Source: CAXXOK01 sp963663285
GTDB lineage: Bacteria; Bacillota; Clostridia; Christensenellales; Aristaeellaceae
NCBI GenBank assembly: GCA_963663285.2
Contig: CAXXNI010000004.1
Coordinates: forward strand, 496,001 to 560,000
DNA: 64,000 nt
Reading direction: 5' to 3'
Shown piece by piece: positions 9,640 to 17,681 of the stretch. The number at the start of each line of letters is the position of its first letter. Within the stretch, counting starts at the first letter, position 1. A program made the translations under genes and the position numbers. Below the pieces are notes generated by a model. That model did no database searches. It was given only the letters and a program-made list of their open reading frames with translations, and was not told the DNA's origin.

Positions 9640-10596
9640 GTGTGAACTGCGGTACGTTTTAGGCCCTATGCCCTCGTGCAGCTCAAAAATACGGTAAAAA
9701 TAGCTGCTGTTGTCGTACCCTACCGCCTGGCAAATACTTAAGATGCTCATATCCGTATCCCGCAGCAGCTGGCGTGCTACTTCCAGCCTGCGCTGCTGCA
9801 GCAGCGCGGTACAGCTGCTCCCGGTGACCTCGCGGGCAATACGGCTGACATATGCGGCGGATACGCCATGCGTTTTGGCAAACGTGCCGACATGAAAGGT
9901 TGCGTAGTGGGTGCGGATATCTCCCAGCAATTCCACAGCCAGCGTGTTCCAGCGCCTGAGGCCGGTGGAAAGCTGTAAACAATCGGTACGCTCCAAAAGG
10001 TGCAAAAACAACAGCCCCATTTCCACCTGATGGATGCGCCGCCGTATGTCCGCGGCATCCACAAAGCCATACAGTATACTTTGCAGCAGATGTTGTATGC
10101 TTTGGCTGTCCGCCACGGGGAAGTACAGGTACGGAATGCTGCTTTCGCCGGTGCGCAGCGCATCCAGCAAAAAGCGCCCCAGCGCGTTATGCGCACCTAC
10201 CATTTCCAGCGCAAAATCAAAAAAGGCCGGCTGCACCAGAAAATTAACCGCCACATCCGCCGGCCCGCACAGGGCAATGCTATGCATGGCGTGGCGGTTG
10301 ATCATTAGTATTTCGCCCGCATGCAGGGTCAGGGTTTCCGGTCCTGCCATGGTATGTACGGTCTGCCCGCGAAGCATTACCATGACTTCCACAAAATCGT
10401 GCCGGTGCGGCGGAAACGCCACAAAGCGCGTATGGGGGCGCACGGTAATCATCTGTTCGCGGGGTATCAGCCGGTCGCCCTCCAGCATGCCGCCCGTGGC
10501 AGATGTATAGTACGCCATGTCCAGCCGCCCGCCCGCAAGCAGGCGCGTCTCCTCCGGCGTAACGGCGGCAAAGCGCTCAATCAGCCTATCATCCAT
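9631..10596 (-). CDS. AraC-family transcriptional regulator (probable rhamnose regulator)
   Basis: 321-residue regulator with an N-terminal cupin-type sensor region (FVAFPPHRHDFVEVMVMLRG) and a C-terminal double helix-turn-helix (about residues 220-318, with LLRDTDMSILSICQAVGYDN and SSYFYRIFELHEGIGPKTYR). The ATG at 10596 is chosen because GAAAGGAGAGCCGCC precedes it; the upstream in-frame ATG at 10695 has no such site. Its position directly upstream of rhaBAD suggests activation of that operon by L-rhamnose, as RhaS/RhaR do in other bacteria. That role is inferred from context. Confidence 0.88.
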   Translation of the reverse strand: MDDRLIERFAAVTPEETRLLAGGRLDMAYYTSATGGMLEGDRLIPREQMITVRPHTRFVAFPPHRHDFVEVMVMLRGQTVHTMAGPETLTLHAGEILMINRHAMHSIALCGPADVAVNFLVQPAFFDFALEMVGAHNALGRFLLDALRTGESSIPYLYFPVADSQSIQHLLQSILYGFVDAADIRRRIHQVEMGLLFLHLLERTDCLQLSTGLRRWNTLAVELLGDIRTHYATFHVGTFAKTHGVSAAYVSRIAREVTGSSCTALLQQRRLEVARQLLRDTDMSILSICQAVGYDNSSYFYRIFELHEGIGPKTYRSSHRT

Positions 10597-10666
10597 GGCG
10601 GCTCTCCTTTCGGGGGGTGCTGTACCGGGCACGCTTTTACGATGTGATGTTTCGTTCGTTGTTTCC

Positions 10667-10694
10667 ATTATACCACCTGCGGCGGACGGCACCA
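10667..10694 (-). promoter_or_regulatory. Candidate promoter of AraC-type regulator
   Basis: On the minus strand, TTGGTG (10694-10689), a 16-base spacer and a perfect TATAAT (10672-10667) lie about 70 bases upstream of the chosen start at 10596. It also supports that start over the one at 10695, which would lie upstream of the -10 box. Confidence 0.6.
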
Positions 10695-10826
10695 ATGGCA
10701 GCCGAAGCTGTTTGCACCGTAATTTTGTTGGCAGGGTGCAAGCTCCGGTTTGCGTTACGTGCTATTTTCTATTTGAGTGCCGCTGAAAAAATCCAAAAGA
10801 AGCGGGGGAAACAGGCACTGCAATGG

Positions 10827-11891
10827 TCAGGGCACAATTTTAAGTTCCTTTGGAAATTGGTTCAAAACTTCCGCGCCGTGATCTCCCATCAGCAGTGCGT
10901 CCTCGATGCGCACCCCGAAGCGTCCCGGCAGGTAAATGCCCGGTTCAATGGTAAAGCACATGCCCGGTTGCACCGGGATGTGCCGGTGCGGCCTGTCAAA
11001 CGGCTCTTCATGAAAATCGATGCCCAGCCCGTGGCTTGTTTTATGCGTAAAATACTCTCCATAACCCGCTTGCTCAATAACGCTGCGCGCGGCCCGGTCC
11101 AGCTCCGCAATGAATACGCCGGGTTCGGCGGCGTTTATGGCCGCTTTGTTGGCTTGCCGGACAACATCGTACACATGCTGCTGCTCCGGGTCCGCTTCGC
11201 GGAAAAATACCGTGCGCGTCATGTCGCTGAAATATCCGCCGATGCGCATACCCGTATCCACCAGTACCGCGTCCCCTGCGCGGAGCTTGCGATTGCCGGG
11301 GCTATGGTGGGGCTCCGCCGTCCCTTCGCCGAAGGCGCACATGGGAGACCCTTCAAAAATGCCTGCTCCGGCGCGTTCAAACGCGTCGGCGACGGTTTTG
11401 GAAAACTGCCTCTCCGTAATGCCCTCCGTAAGCCGCGCAAACGCATCCGCCAATACGGCATCCGTAACCTGTGACGCGTTTCGCAGCCGGTCCATCTCCA
11501 TGCCGTCTTTGCGGCTTCTCGCTTGCTCCACATAAGCGGAAACACGAAAAGCGATATCGCTTCGTGTTTCCAGCAAGGGCAGAAGAAAACGGGCGTGTAA
11601 AGCGCCGTCCACACCGGTCGGCACGGCCTGCAATAAACGGGACAGCTGTTCCACCGTCTGGCTCTCATCCGTATAGACAATCGTTTCACAGCCCTCGCAG
11701 TAAGCCTGTGCCAGCATATAGCAAAGCAACTTGCAGTCCTCAGGGCCGATAATCAGCGCGTCCAGACGATCCATCGGCTGTACCCATTGCCCGGTGAGGT
11801 ACCATATGCTTTGCGGAGCGGTAACAATCAACTGCTGTATATTCTGCTGCTCCATAAGCAGCCTGACATTTTTTAAGCGGTTCTGATTCAT
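10827..11891 (-). CDS. M24-family aminopeptidase (Xaa-Pro peptidase type)
   Basis: 354-residue metallopeptidase with creatinase/prolidase-like N-terminal domain and pita-bread C-terminal domain. The metal ligands are visible in order: GDAVLVDTG and GGYFSDMTRTV (two Asp), THKTSHGLGIDFHE (His), MCFTIEPGIYL (Glu) and GVRIEDALL (Glu). This is the cytoplasmic aminopeptidase P/Xaa-Pro dipeptidase type. The ATG at 11891 is favoured because GGAG lies 5 bases ahead; the longer frame from 11924 has no such site. It lies 34 bases downstream of the GH112 gene, apparently in the same transcript. A peptidase in a rhamnose locus is unexpected. Confidence 0.9.
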   Translation of the reverse strand: MNQNRLKNVRLLMEQQNIQQLIVTAPQSIWYLTGQWVQPMDRLDALIIGPEDCKLLCYMLAQAYCEGCETIVYTDESQTVEQLSRLLQAVPTGVDGALHARFLLPLLETRSDIAFRVSAYVEQARSRKDGMEMDRLRNASQVTDAVLADAFARLTEGITERQFSKTVADAFERAGAGIFEGSPMCAFGEGTAEPHHSPGNRKLRAGDAVLVDTGMRIGGYFSDMTRTVFFREADPEQQHVYDVVRQANKAAINAAEPGVFIAELDRAARSVIEQAGYGEYFTHKTSHGLGIDFHEEPFDRPHRHIPVQPGMCFTIEPGIYLPGRFGVRIEDALLMGDHGAEVLNQFPKELKIVP

Positions 11892-11925
11892 GCTTACTCC
11901 ATTCAGGCATTCGTGCCATAACAAC

Positions 11926-14082
11926 CTATGATAGGTATTGTATGCTTGTTTCCATGGGGCTGAGCGCGAAAGTGAGTTTTTTGCCTTCCTCGTTCATGAC
12001 GCTTGTTTCACAGGGCTGATCGCTGTTGTTGAGCAAAACCAGCGCGTTATCGGCCGGGAACCACGCTGCTTCCGCCTGCGGCTGATCCGAGATCCACGGA
12101 GTATTCTTGTCCCTATGAACACAACGCGCCAGTATTGCCAGCAGCATCGAGGCGCTTTCTACGCTCCACCGGAAATCTCCCATCCAAACCCCGCATCCGC
12201 TCCCGAAGGCATGCTCCGTCAACACGGGTTTTCCCTGATCGCCGGCGTAGACATGCGTGCTTTCTTCGCAGACAAAGGCGTAGGGGTGCGCGCCCAGCGC
12301 ACCGCGTGCTACCGTGTAGGGAGCCTGTTCGACCTTGTAAGCCCATTTTCCGTGGCATACTTTGGCGCCCCGGTCAATATCCACGCCCAGCACATGCGCC
12401 ATTCTAAGGAACGTATCATATCCCTCCACGGCGGAGGATTCGCCAACGCCAAGATAGGCGCCGCCTTCGTATACGAAGCGCGTCAGCGTTTCCACCAAAG
12501 CACTGCTTTGCCATGCGTCCCCGCCGCTCCATGCATCGCCGCATCTTCCGGTGTTGATTACAACATCCACGTTATCCAGCGCGCCGTTTTGCGCATCATC
12601 AAAGCTGATAAAACGCACATCCACAGGCAGCCCGGACAGCGCCTCGTTGATATGAATCAACGGATGCATGTCCGTTTCGTGAAAGTGCCCGCTCAGTGTC
12701 CAGGAGCGCAAGGAACCCCACGTATGCAGCACCGCAACGCGGCAAGGCAGGCAGTACGGCGCGCCGTTTTGATGCAGCTGCCGAATGCGGCGGAATTCAT
12801 CGCTGATTTGCGTAATCGTATCCACAAACGCCGGAAATGCCTCCGTAAGATGCAGGTATCCGCCAAGGCCAATCCGTTCCACCGGCTGGCGGAGCAAAGC
12901 CCGCCGAATGTGCAGCCAATATGCCAGCGCATCCTTCGCAGGCTGCCCGCCCGGGGAAAAGGTAGGCAAATTCCCCAGCCCAACCGGAAACAAATAGGGG
13001 TGAAGCCGCAGTTCGTGTACGGCGGCTGGAACCCCGGCGCAAAGGCGGCATTCAAAACCGGAAAAGACGCACTTGATAATGGCGTCAAACCCAATATCCG
13101 CAAAGTATTTGCCCCATGGCTCCAACCCCACCCAGCTGTCATCGTAAAAGACATACGCCCGCTTTCCGTAGCTGTGGACGATCTGCACCAGTTCTTTCCC
13201 TTTTTGCGCCACAAAGGCCTGTACAAAGTCCATATAATCCCGTTTTGCCTTTGTCGGCGGCATATGCGTTACCTGCAGGTTTCCCTTGTTGATAAAATCC
13301 TCCGCGGTCAGCGCATAACCGTATTGCTGCGCAAAGGCGTCCAGTGCGGCAGGGCTGACGGTATAGTCGTAGCTGGCCCAATCCGTAAACAAGTTCCGCT
13401 TCCGGGGATTGCTGCCCCAAATCCAGACGAAGTTATAAAACAAACTGGTAAAACGTACAATGTCCGTATCCGGGTGCGCCTCACACCAATCCGTGAGCCA
13501 GCGCCTAAGGTAGACCCACGCTTCCGGGTGGCGGGGGTCTGCCTGCCGCAAGGGTTCGCTTGTCCAGTTGTTGGTTGTGTGGTTGTACATATTGATTTCT
13601 TCCCAGATGCGGAAGCACAGAAACGAAACCGTATAGCGGTGCCATAACACACAGCCGTCAACCTGTACGCTGCCGTTTCCGTCATACCGCCACAGGCGCT
13701 TGGGTACGGGTGTTTGTGCCGTGCGGTCGTATACCTGCCAGTAGCGCAGCGCATCCTGCCCGTCGTTGATGCTGAACTGCTGCTGAAAATACCCGTCCAG
13801 CAACGGTATGGTCACCGAACCCGCAGCCGCCAGTACCGGCTTTGAGCATAGGAAGGTTTGCTGCTGTGCCTGCGGATGTTCCAAAAGGAAAGCATTGTGT
13901 TCCCGGATTACACATACCGTTGAATAAATTTGATACCCGGCGTTTTGCAGGGCGGGCGACAGTTTGGTACCGTCGCTGTCTCGTATTGCGTCGGCCCCCC
14001 AACGTTTGGCAAGGTCCAATGTCAGCGCTTCATAGCCAGTTTCTCCCGGAAGCGTAAATGATCCCCGTTGTATGCCGTCCAT
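11926..14082 (-). CDS. GH112 galactoside phosphorylase, probable galactosyl-1,4-L-rhamnose phosphorylase
   Basis: 718-residue enzyme of glycoside hydrolase family 112, which phosphorolyses beta-galactosides and releases galactose 1-phosphate. The N-terminus FTLPGETGYEALTLDLAKRW followed by GADAIRDSDGT is a GH112 hallmark. The probable general acid lies in the VFYDDSWVGLEPWG motif (Asp314/Asp315), matching the catalytic Asp region near residue 313 of the Bifidobacterium lacto-N-biose phosphorylase. GH112 includes galacto-N-biose/lacto-N-biose phosphorylases and the D-galactosyl-beta-1,4-L-rhamnose phosphorylase found in Clostridium phytofermentans. Location beside rhaBAD argues for the latter, with rhamnose feeding directly into RhaA. 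No signal peptide: it acts on imported disaccharide. The start at 14082 follows GGGAGGA. Specificity is inference. Confidence 0.9.
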   Translation of the reverse strand: MDGIQRGSFTLPGETGYEALTLDLAKRWGADAIRDSDGTKLSPALQNAGYQIYSTVCVIREHNAFLLEHPQAQQQTFLCSKPVLAAAGSVTIPLLDGYFQQQFSINDGQDALRYWQVYDRTAQTPVPKRLWRYDGNGSVQVDGCVLWHRYTVSFLCFRIWEEINMYNHTTNNWTSEPLRQADPRHPEAWVYLRRWLTDWCEAHPDTDIVRFTSLFYNFVWIWGSNPRKRNLFTDWASYDYTVSPAALDAFAQQYGYALTAEDFINKGNLQVTHMPPTKAKRDYMDFVQAFVAQKGKELVQIVHSYGKRAYVFYDDSWVGLEPWGKYFADIGFDAIIKCVFSGFECRLCAGVPAAVHELRLHPYLFPVGLGNLPTFSPGGQPAKDALAYWLHIRRALLRQPVERIGLGGYLHLTEAFPAFVDTITQISDEFRRIRQLHQNGAPYCLPCRVAVLHTWGSLRSWTLSGHFHETDMHPLIHINEALSGLPVDVRFISFDDAQNGALDNVDVVINTGRCGDAWSGGDAWQSSALVETLTRFVYEGGAYLGVGESSAVEGYDTFLRMAHVLGVDIDRGAKVCHGKWAYKVEQAPYTVARGALGAHPYAFVCEESTHVYAGDQGKPVLTEHAFGSGCGVWMGDFRWSVESASMLLAILARCVHRDKNTPWISDQPQAEAAWFPADNALVLLNNSDQPCETSVMNEEGKKLTFALSPMETSIQYLS

Positions 14083-14124
14083 ACTGTTTCCTCCCTGCGT
14101 ATCGATCAAGGTGTTTGCGTGTGG

Positions 14125-15120
14125 TTACAGCAGCGCAAGAATATTGTCGATGCTTTGCAATTCTTCGCTTGAAAACTCCAGTTGTTCCAGCGCCTTCACA
14201 TTTTCCGTAAGCTGCTGGGGTTTGCTTGCGCCAATCAGCACGCTGGTGACCACCGAATCGCGCAGGTTCCATGCCAGTGCCATTTGCGCGAGCGACTGTC
14301 CCCGTTTGGCGGCTATTTCGTTCAGCGCGGTAATAACGGATACCTTTTCGGGCGTTATATCATCCGGCTTGAGAAAACGCGGATCATGCGCCGCCCGTGA
14401 ATCGGCCGGAATCCCGTGCAGGTAGCGGCCGGTGAGCATGCCGCCCGCCAGCGGCATAAAGGTGATGCAGCCTGCTTTTTCCCGGCGGAGTACGTCCGTC
14501 AGGCCATTTTCAATCCAACGGTTCATCATATTGTATTGCGGCTGATGAATCAGCAGGGGCGTGCCCAGGGCGCGGAGCGCTTTTACTGCGGCTTCGGTTT
14601 GCTGTGCGTCGTAGTTGGAAATGCCTACGTAAAGCGCTTTTCCGCTGCGGACAATGCTATCCAGCGCGCCCATGGTTTCTTCAATGGGCGTTTCGGGGTC
14701 CGGACGGTGATGGTAGAATATATCCACATAGTCAATATGCATCCGCTTTAAACTCTGGTCAATACTGGCGGTTAAATATTTGCGGCTTCCGTGGTCGCCA
14801 TAGGGGCCTGCCCACATGTCGTACCCGGCTTTGGTGGATATAATCAGTTCGTCCCGGTAGGGTTTCCAGTCTCTGCGCATATGTACGCCAAAATTGCGTT
14901 CGGCTTCACCGTAAGGCGGCCCGTAATTATTGGCAAGATCAAAATGGGTAATCCCCAAATCAAACGCGGTGCGCAGCAGTTGTTGCTGCGTTTCAAACGG
15001 CGTGATCGCGCCAAAATTATGCCAGAGCCCCAGCGACAGCGCGGGCAGCAGCAAACCGCTTGCGCCGCAGCGGCGGTAGGCCATGGCATCATATCGTGAC
15101 GGGTTTGGGTTGTAAGTCAT
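14125..15120 (-). CDS. Aldo/keto reductase, YghZ-like; candidate L-lactaldehyde reductase
   Basis: 331-residue NADPH-dependent aldo/keto reductase. Catalytic residues are recognisable: Asp in FDLANNYGPPYG (with Tyr), Lys in LIISTKAGYDMWAGPYG and His in VDIFYHHRPDPETPIEE. The sequence matches the YghZ/Gpr class, which reduces L-glyceraldehyde 3-phosphate and other small aldehydes. As first gene of the minus-strand rhamnose set (42 bases before GH112), it may reduce the L-lactaldehyde made by RhaD to 1,2-propanediol, which would regenerate NAD(P)+. That is inference from context. AGGAGGGTACTT precedes the ATG at 15120. Confidence 0.88.
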   Translation of the reverse strand: MTYNPNPSRYDAMAYRRCGASGLLLPALSLGLWHNFGAITPFETQQQLLRTAFDLGITHFDLANNYGPPYGEAERNFGVHMRRDWKPYRDELIISTKAGYDMWAGPYGDHGSRKYLTASIDQSLKRMHIDYVDIFYHHRPDPETPIEETMGALDSIVRSGKALYVGISNYDAQQTEAAVKALRALGTPLLIHQPQYNMMNRWIENGLTDVLRREKAGCITFMPLAGGMLTGRYLHGIPADSRAAHDPRFLKPDDITPEKVSVITALNEIAAKRGQSLAQMALAWNLRDSVVTSVLIGASKPQQLTENVKALEQLEFSSEELQSIDNILALL

Positions 15121-15191
15121 AAGTACCCTCCTGTTTGCTATGGTTCTCCCATGCGGATGAACCGGTTTTTTGCCTTGTTTCCCTGTACGGT

Positions 15192-15220
15192 TTTATCATA
15201 ATGAGCGGTTATGCTATAAT
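15192..15220 (+). promoter_or_regulatory. Promoter of divergent AraC-type regulator (15274)
   Basis: TTTATC, 17-base spacer, then TGCTATAAT, a perfect extended -10 element, 53 bases upstream of the start at 15274. It lies in the 153-base region shared with the oppositely directed reductase gene, whose own promoter is less clear. Confidence 0.65.
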
Positions 15221-15273
15221 CTAACTGTTCTGTATCTTCTTATGAGGGTTTTTGACCATATGGAGGGCGGGAT

Positions 15274-16197
15274 ATGCAAACCAACAAGATCAGGGTGGAT
15301 TTCAGGCAATATACATTTGACATGAAGTTTCCTGTAAAGGCCTTTTTGGAAGGAACCTATTACATGCCCGTACAGGAAACAGAGGAACTCACGTACATGC
15401 ATTTTCATAATTCCATTGAACTGGGCTATTGCCATGCGGGCAAGGGCTGTTTGTTTGTGGACGGTGTGAAAATGCCGTTTTCAGCCGGTGACGTGGTAAT
15501 GGTGAAGCCTTATGTGACCCATTACGTAAAACCTGTGTACGAAAACGGTGTGAAACAGCCAATGTTCTGCGAATGGCTCTATTTTGACATGAAAATACTG
15601 CAAACCGCTTTTCGCTCCAGCGTGTTTTACTCCATGCTCAGCTCGCTTACGGAGCAAAAAGCATCCTATATGGTTATTTCGCCAAGCGATCCCATGGTTT
15701 CTACCCATATCCGCATGGTATTGGATGAGCTGCGCGCAAAACGCCCGAATTACCAATCCTACATTCTGGGCATTATCTTCAACCTCTGCATTGATCTTTC
15801 CCGCGTTACCACAGCTTTTTCCGGCGAGCAGCCCACCAGCAGCATTATCGTTACGGTTTTTCCGGCAGTGGAATACATACACGCGCATTTTGCCGAGGAA
15901 ATCAACCTGCAAAGCCTTGCGGATCTGTGCTACATGAGCCCTACGCATTTCCGCCGTGTTTTCAAAGCCGTTATGCACACATCGCCGCTGGAATACATCC
16001 ATCACGAGCGTATCCATACGGCCTGCCGCCTCCTATATTCCACCGACCTGTCCATACTGGATATTTGCTATCAAATTGGCTATAACACCGTATCCTGCTT
16101 TAACCGCCAGTTTTTTAAGGTGATGGGCATACAGCCTTTGAAGTGGCGGCAGCAAGCCAAAGGGAATGGAAACGGTATGCCCTATGCCGACGTATAA
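15274..16197 (+). CDS. AraC-family transcriptional regulator
   Basis: 307-residue regulator with an N-terminal cupin sensor domain (YMHFHNSIELGYCHAGKGCL, then FSAGDVVMVKPYVTHYVKPV) and a C-terminal AraC helix-turn-helix pair (about residues 195-295, with DLSILDICYQIGYNTVSCFN and RQFFKVMGIQPLKWR). GGAGGG lies 7 bases before the ATG. It is transcribed away from the reductase-GH112-M24 genes and is followed by a terminator, so it is probably the local regulator of that minus-strand set. It could instead act on the M20 operon downstream. Confidence 0.9.
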   Translation: MQTNKIRVDFRQYTFDMKFPVKAFLEGTYYMPVQETEELTYMHFHNSIELGYCHAGKGCLFVDGVKMPFSAGDVVMVKPYVTHYVKPVYENGVKQPMFCEWLYFDMKILQTAFRSSVFYSMLSSLTEQKASYMVISPSDPMVSTHIRMVLDELRAKRPNYQSYILGIIFNLCIDLSRVTTAFSGEQPTSSIIVTVFPAVEYIHAHFAEEINLQSLADLCYMSPTHFRRVFKAVMHTSPLEYIHHERIHTACRLLYSTDLSILDICYQIGYNTVSCFNRQFFKVMGIQPLKWRQQAKGNGNGMPYADV

Positions 16198-16198
16198 A

Positions 16199-16240
16199 GA
16201 CCAGAAAACGGCCATGCTCGGGATGAGTCTGGTCGTTTTT
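16199..16240 (+). terminator. Probable terminator after AraC-type regulator
   Basis: GACCAGA pairs with TCTGGTC around a longer partly paired loop and is followed by GTTTTT. It begins two bases after the regulator stop codon. Confidence 0.6.
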
Positions 16241-16319
16241 GCATAGTTCTGATCCATTTCACCTAAGATTTATCGTCTGATTTTTTTTACAATAGTGTCA
16301 GCGAAAGGTGGAATCGGGA

Positions 16320-17681
16320 ATGGAACAGGTTCGTCAGTGGGTTCGCGGGCATCGGGATCAGATGGTTCTTGATTTGATAAAGCTCGTTCGCGTCCCCAGC
16401 ATTTCGGAACCGTCCGAAGAATATCCGCCTTTCGGCCGCGGCTGCCGGGATGTGATCGATACCTTCTTAACTCTTTGCGGTAAATATGGCTATGAGCTTC
16501 ACAATTATGATTATTACGTTGGCGAAGCCACCTGCGGGGAAGGTGAAACCAGCATCGGCATCTGGAGCCATCTGGATGTTGTGCCCGCTCCGGACCCGGG
16601 CGCGTGGAGTTTTCCGCCTTTTGAGTGCGCGGTGGTACAAAACCGCTATTTGATTGGGCGGGGTGTACAGGATAATAAAATGCCCGCCATCGGCGTGCTG
16701 TATGCACTGAATTATTTGCGGGAAAACGGCATTCCGCTTCGGCACCGCTATTCGCTTTTTGTCGGAACAAATGAAGAAAACGGTATGGCGGATATAAAGT
16801 ATTACCGCCGGCATTACCGCTGCCCCACGCTGAGCTTGGTACCGGACAGCGGCTTTCCTGTTTGCATAGCGGAACGGGGCAATTGTTTGCTGCGCATCTG
16901 TACCCCTGCGCTGGAAGGCTTTTCGGGTTTGCAAATCCAATGCGAACCATTGCCGGGGCTGGCAGCCGGTTTAGCCAAAGCCGTTCTCCCCGGCGGGGAA
17001 ACACTGCAGGCCGAAGGCGAAACCGTGCGCCTGTCCGAACGGAACCCGGAGCAACCCATCGCGACAGAGATGCTGCTTACGCAATTAACCGGGCATTATA
17101 CCGGAAACGAGCAACAGGCTTTGCAAAGCCTGCTGGCGGTTGCCGGGGATACGACCGGCAAAAAACTCGGTATTTTCTGCGAGGATGCGCATAGCGGACA
17201 GCTGCGCGGCAGCGCTGGAAAAATCGGGGTTGATCAAAACCGTGTTTTTATGGATGTAACCCTTACCTTGCCGGTTTGTGTAAACACCGATACCTTGGCG
17301 CAAACCGTCGAAGCCGCATGCAACGTGTACGGGCTTTCCACACAGGTTATCAAGCTGCGCGCTCCGCACTCGTTCCCTGCCAACCATCCGGTGGTGGAGC
17401 GGCTCACACAGGTGTACCGGGAAACTACCGGTTTTATGGGAAGTCCGTTTGTTATGAGCGGAGGCTCCTATGCGGGGCAGCTGCCCAATGCTTTTGCTTT
17501 TGGGCCGGGTATGCCGGGGCGTACTTTTCCCCCAGATATTTTCCGCCCCGGCTGCGGGGACTACCATCAGGTGGATGAGAGCGAGGATATTGAGCACCTG
17601 TGCATGTTTACGGAGGTTTACATCCACGCGCTGCTCGCGCTCAATGAAATGGAATTATTTTTTGAAGGAGATCAAGCATGA
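16320..17681 (+). CDS. M20-family dipeptidase/carboxypeptidase
   Basis: 453-residue dizinc peptidase. Metal and catalytic motifs are in order: SHLDVVP (His, catalytic Asp), GRGVQDNK (bridging Asp), GTNEENGM (general base Glu and metal Glu), VPDSGFP (metal Asp) and a late histidine in CGDYHQVDE. This layout fits the PepV/Sapep dipeptidases rather than acetylornithine deacetylase. The ATG at 16320 is chosen over the GTG at 16308 because AAAGGTGG sits 8 bases before it. The stop overlaps the next start by 4 bases, so it is coupled to a cysteine-desulfidase-like enzyme: a dipeptide would be cut and a product amino acid degraded. Confidence 0.88.
   Translation: MEQVRQWVRGHRDQMVLDLIKLVRVPSISEPSEEYPPFGRGCRDVIDTFLTLCGKYGYELHNYDYYVGEATCGEGETSIGIWSHLDVVPAPDPGAWSFPPFECAVVQNRYLIGRGVQDNKMPAIGVLYALNYLRENGIPLRHRYSLFVGTNEENGMADIKYYRRHYRCPTLSLVPDSGFPVCIAERGNCLLRICTPALEGFSGLQIQCEPLPGLAAGLAKAVLPGGETLQAEGETVRLSERNPEQPIATEMLLTQLTGHYTGNEQQALQSLLAVAGDTTGKKLGIFCEDAHSGQLRGSAGKIGVDQNRVFMDVTLTLPVCVNTDTLAQTVEAACNVYGLSTQVIKLRAPHSFPANHPVVERLTQVYRETTGFMGSPFVMSGGSYAGQLPNAFAFGPGMPGRTFPPDIFRPGCGDYHQVDESEDIEHLCMFTEVYIHALLALNEMELFFEGDQA

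Noticed and set aside
11938..13647. 569-codon open frame on the plus strand opposite the GH112 gene
   Set aside because: Antisense to a well-supported GH112 reading frame; product has no family resemblance and no ribosome binding site. G+C-rich codon use opens the opposite strand.
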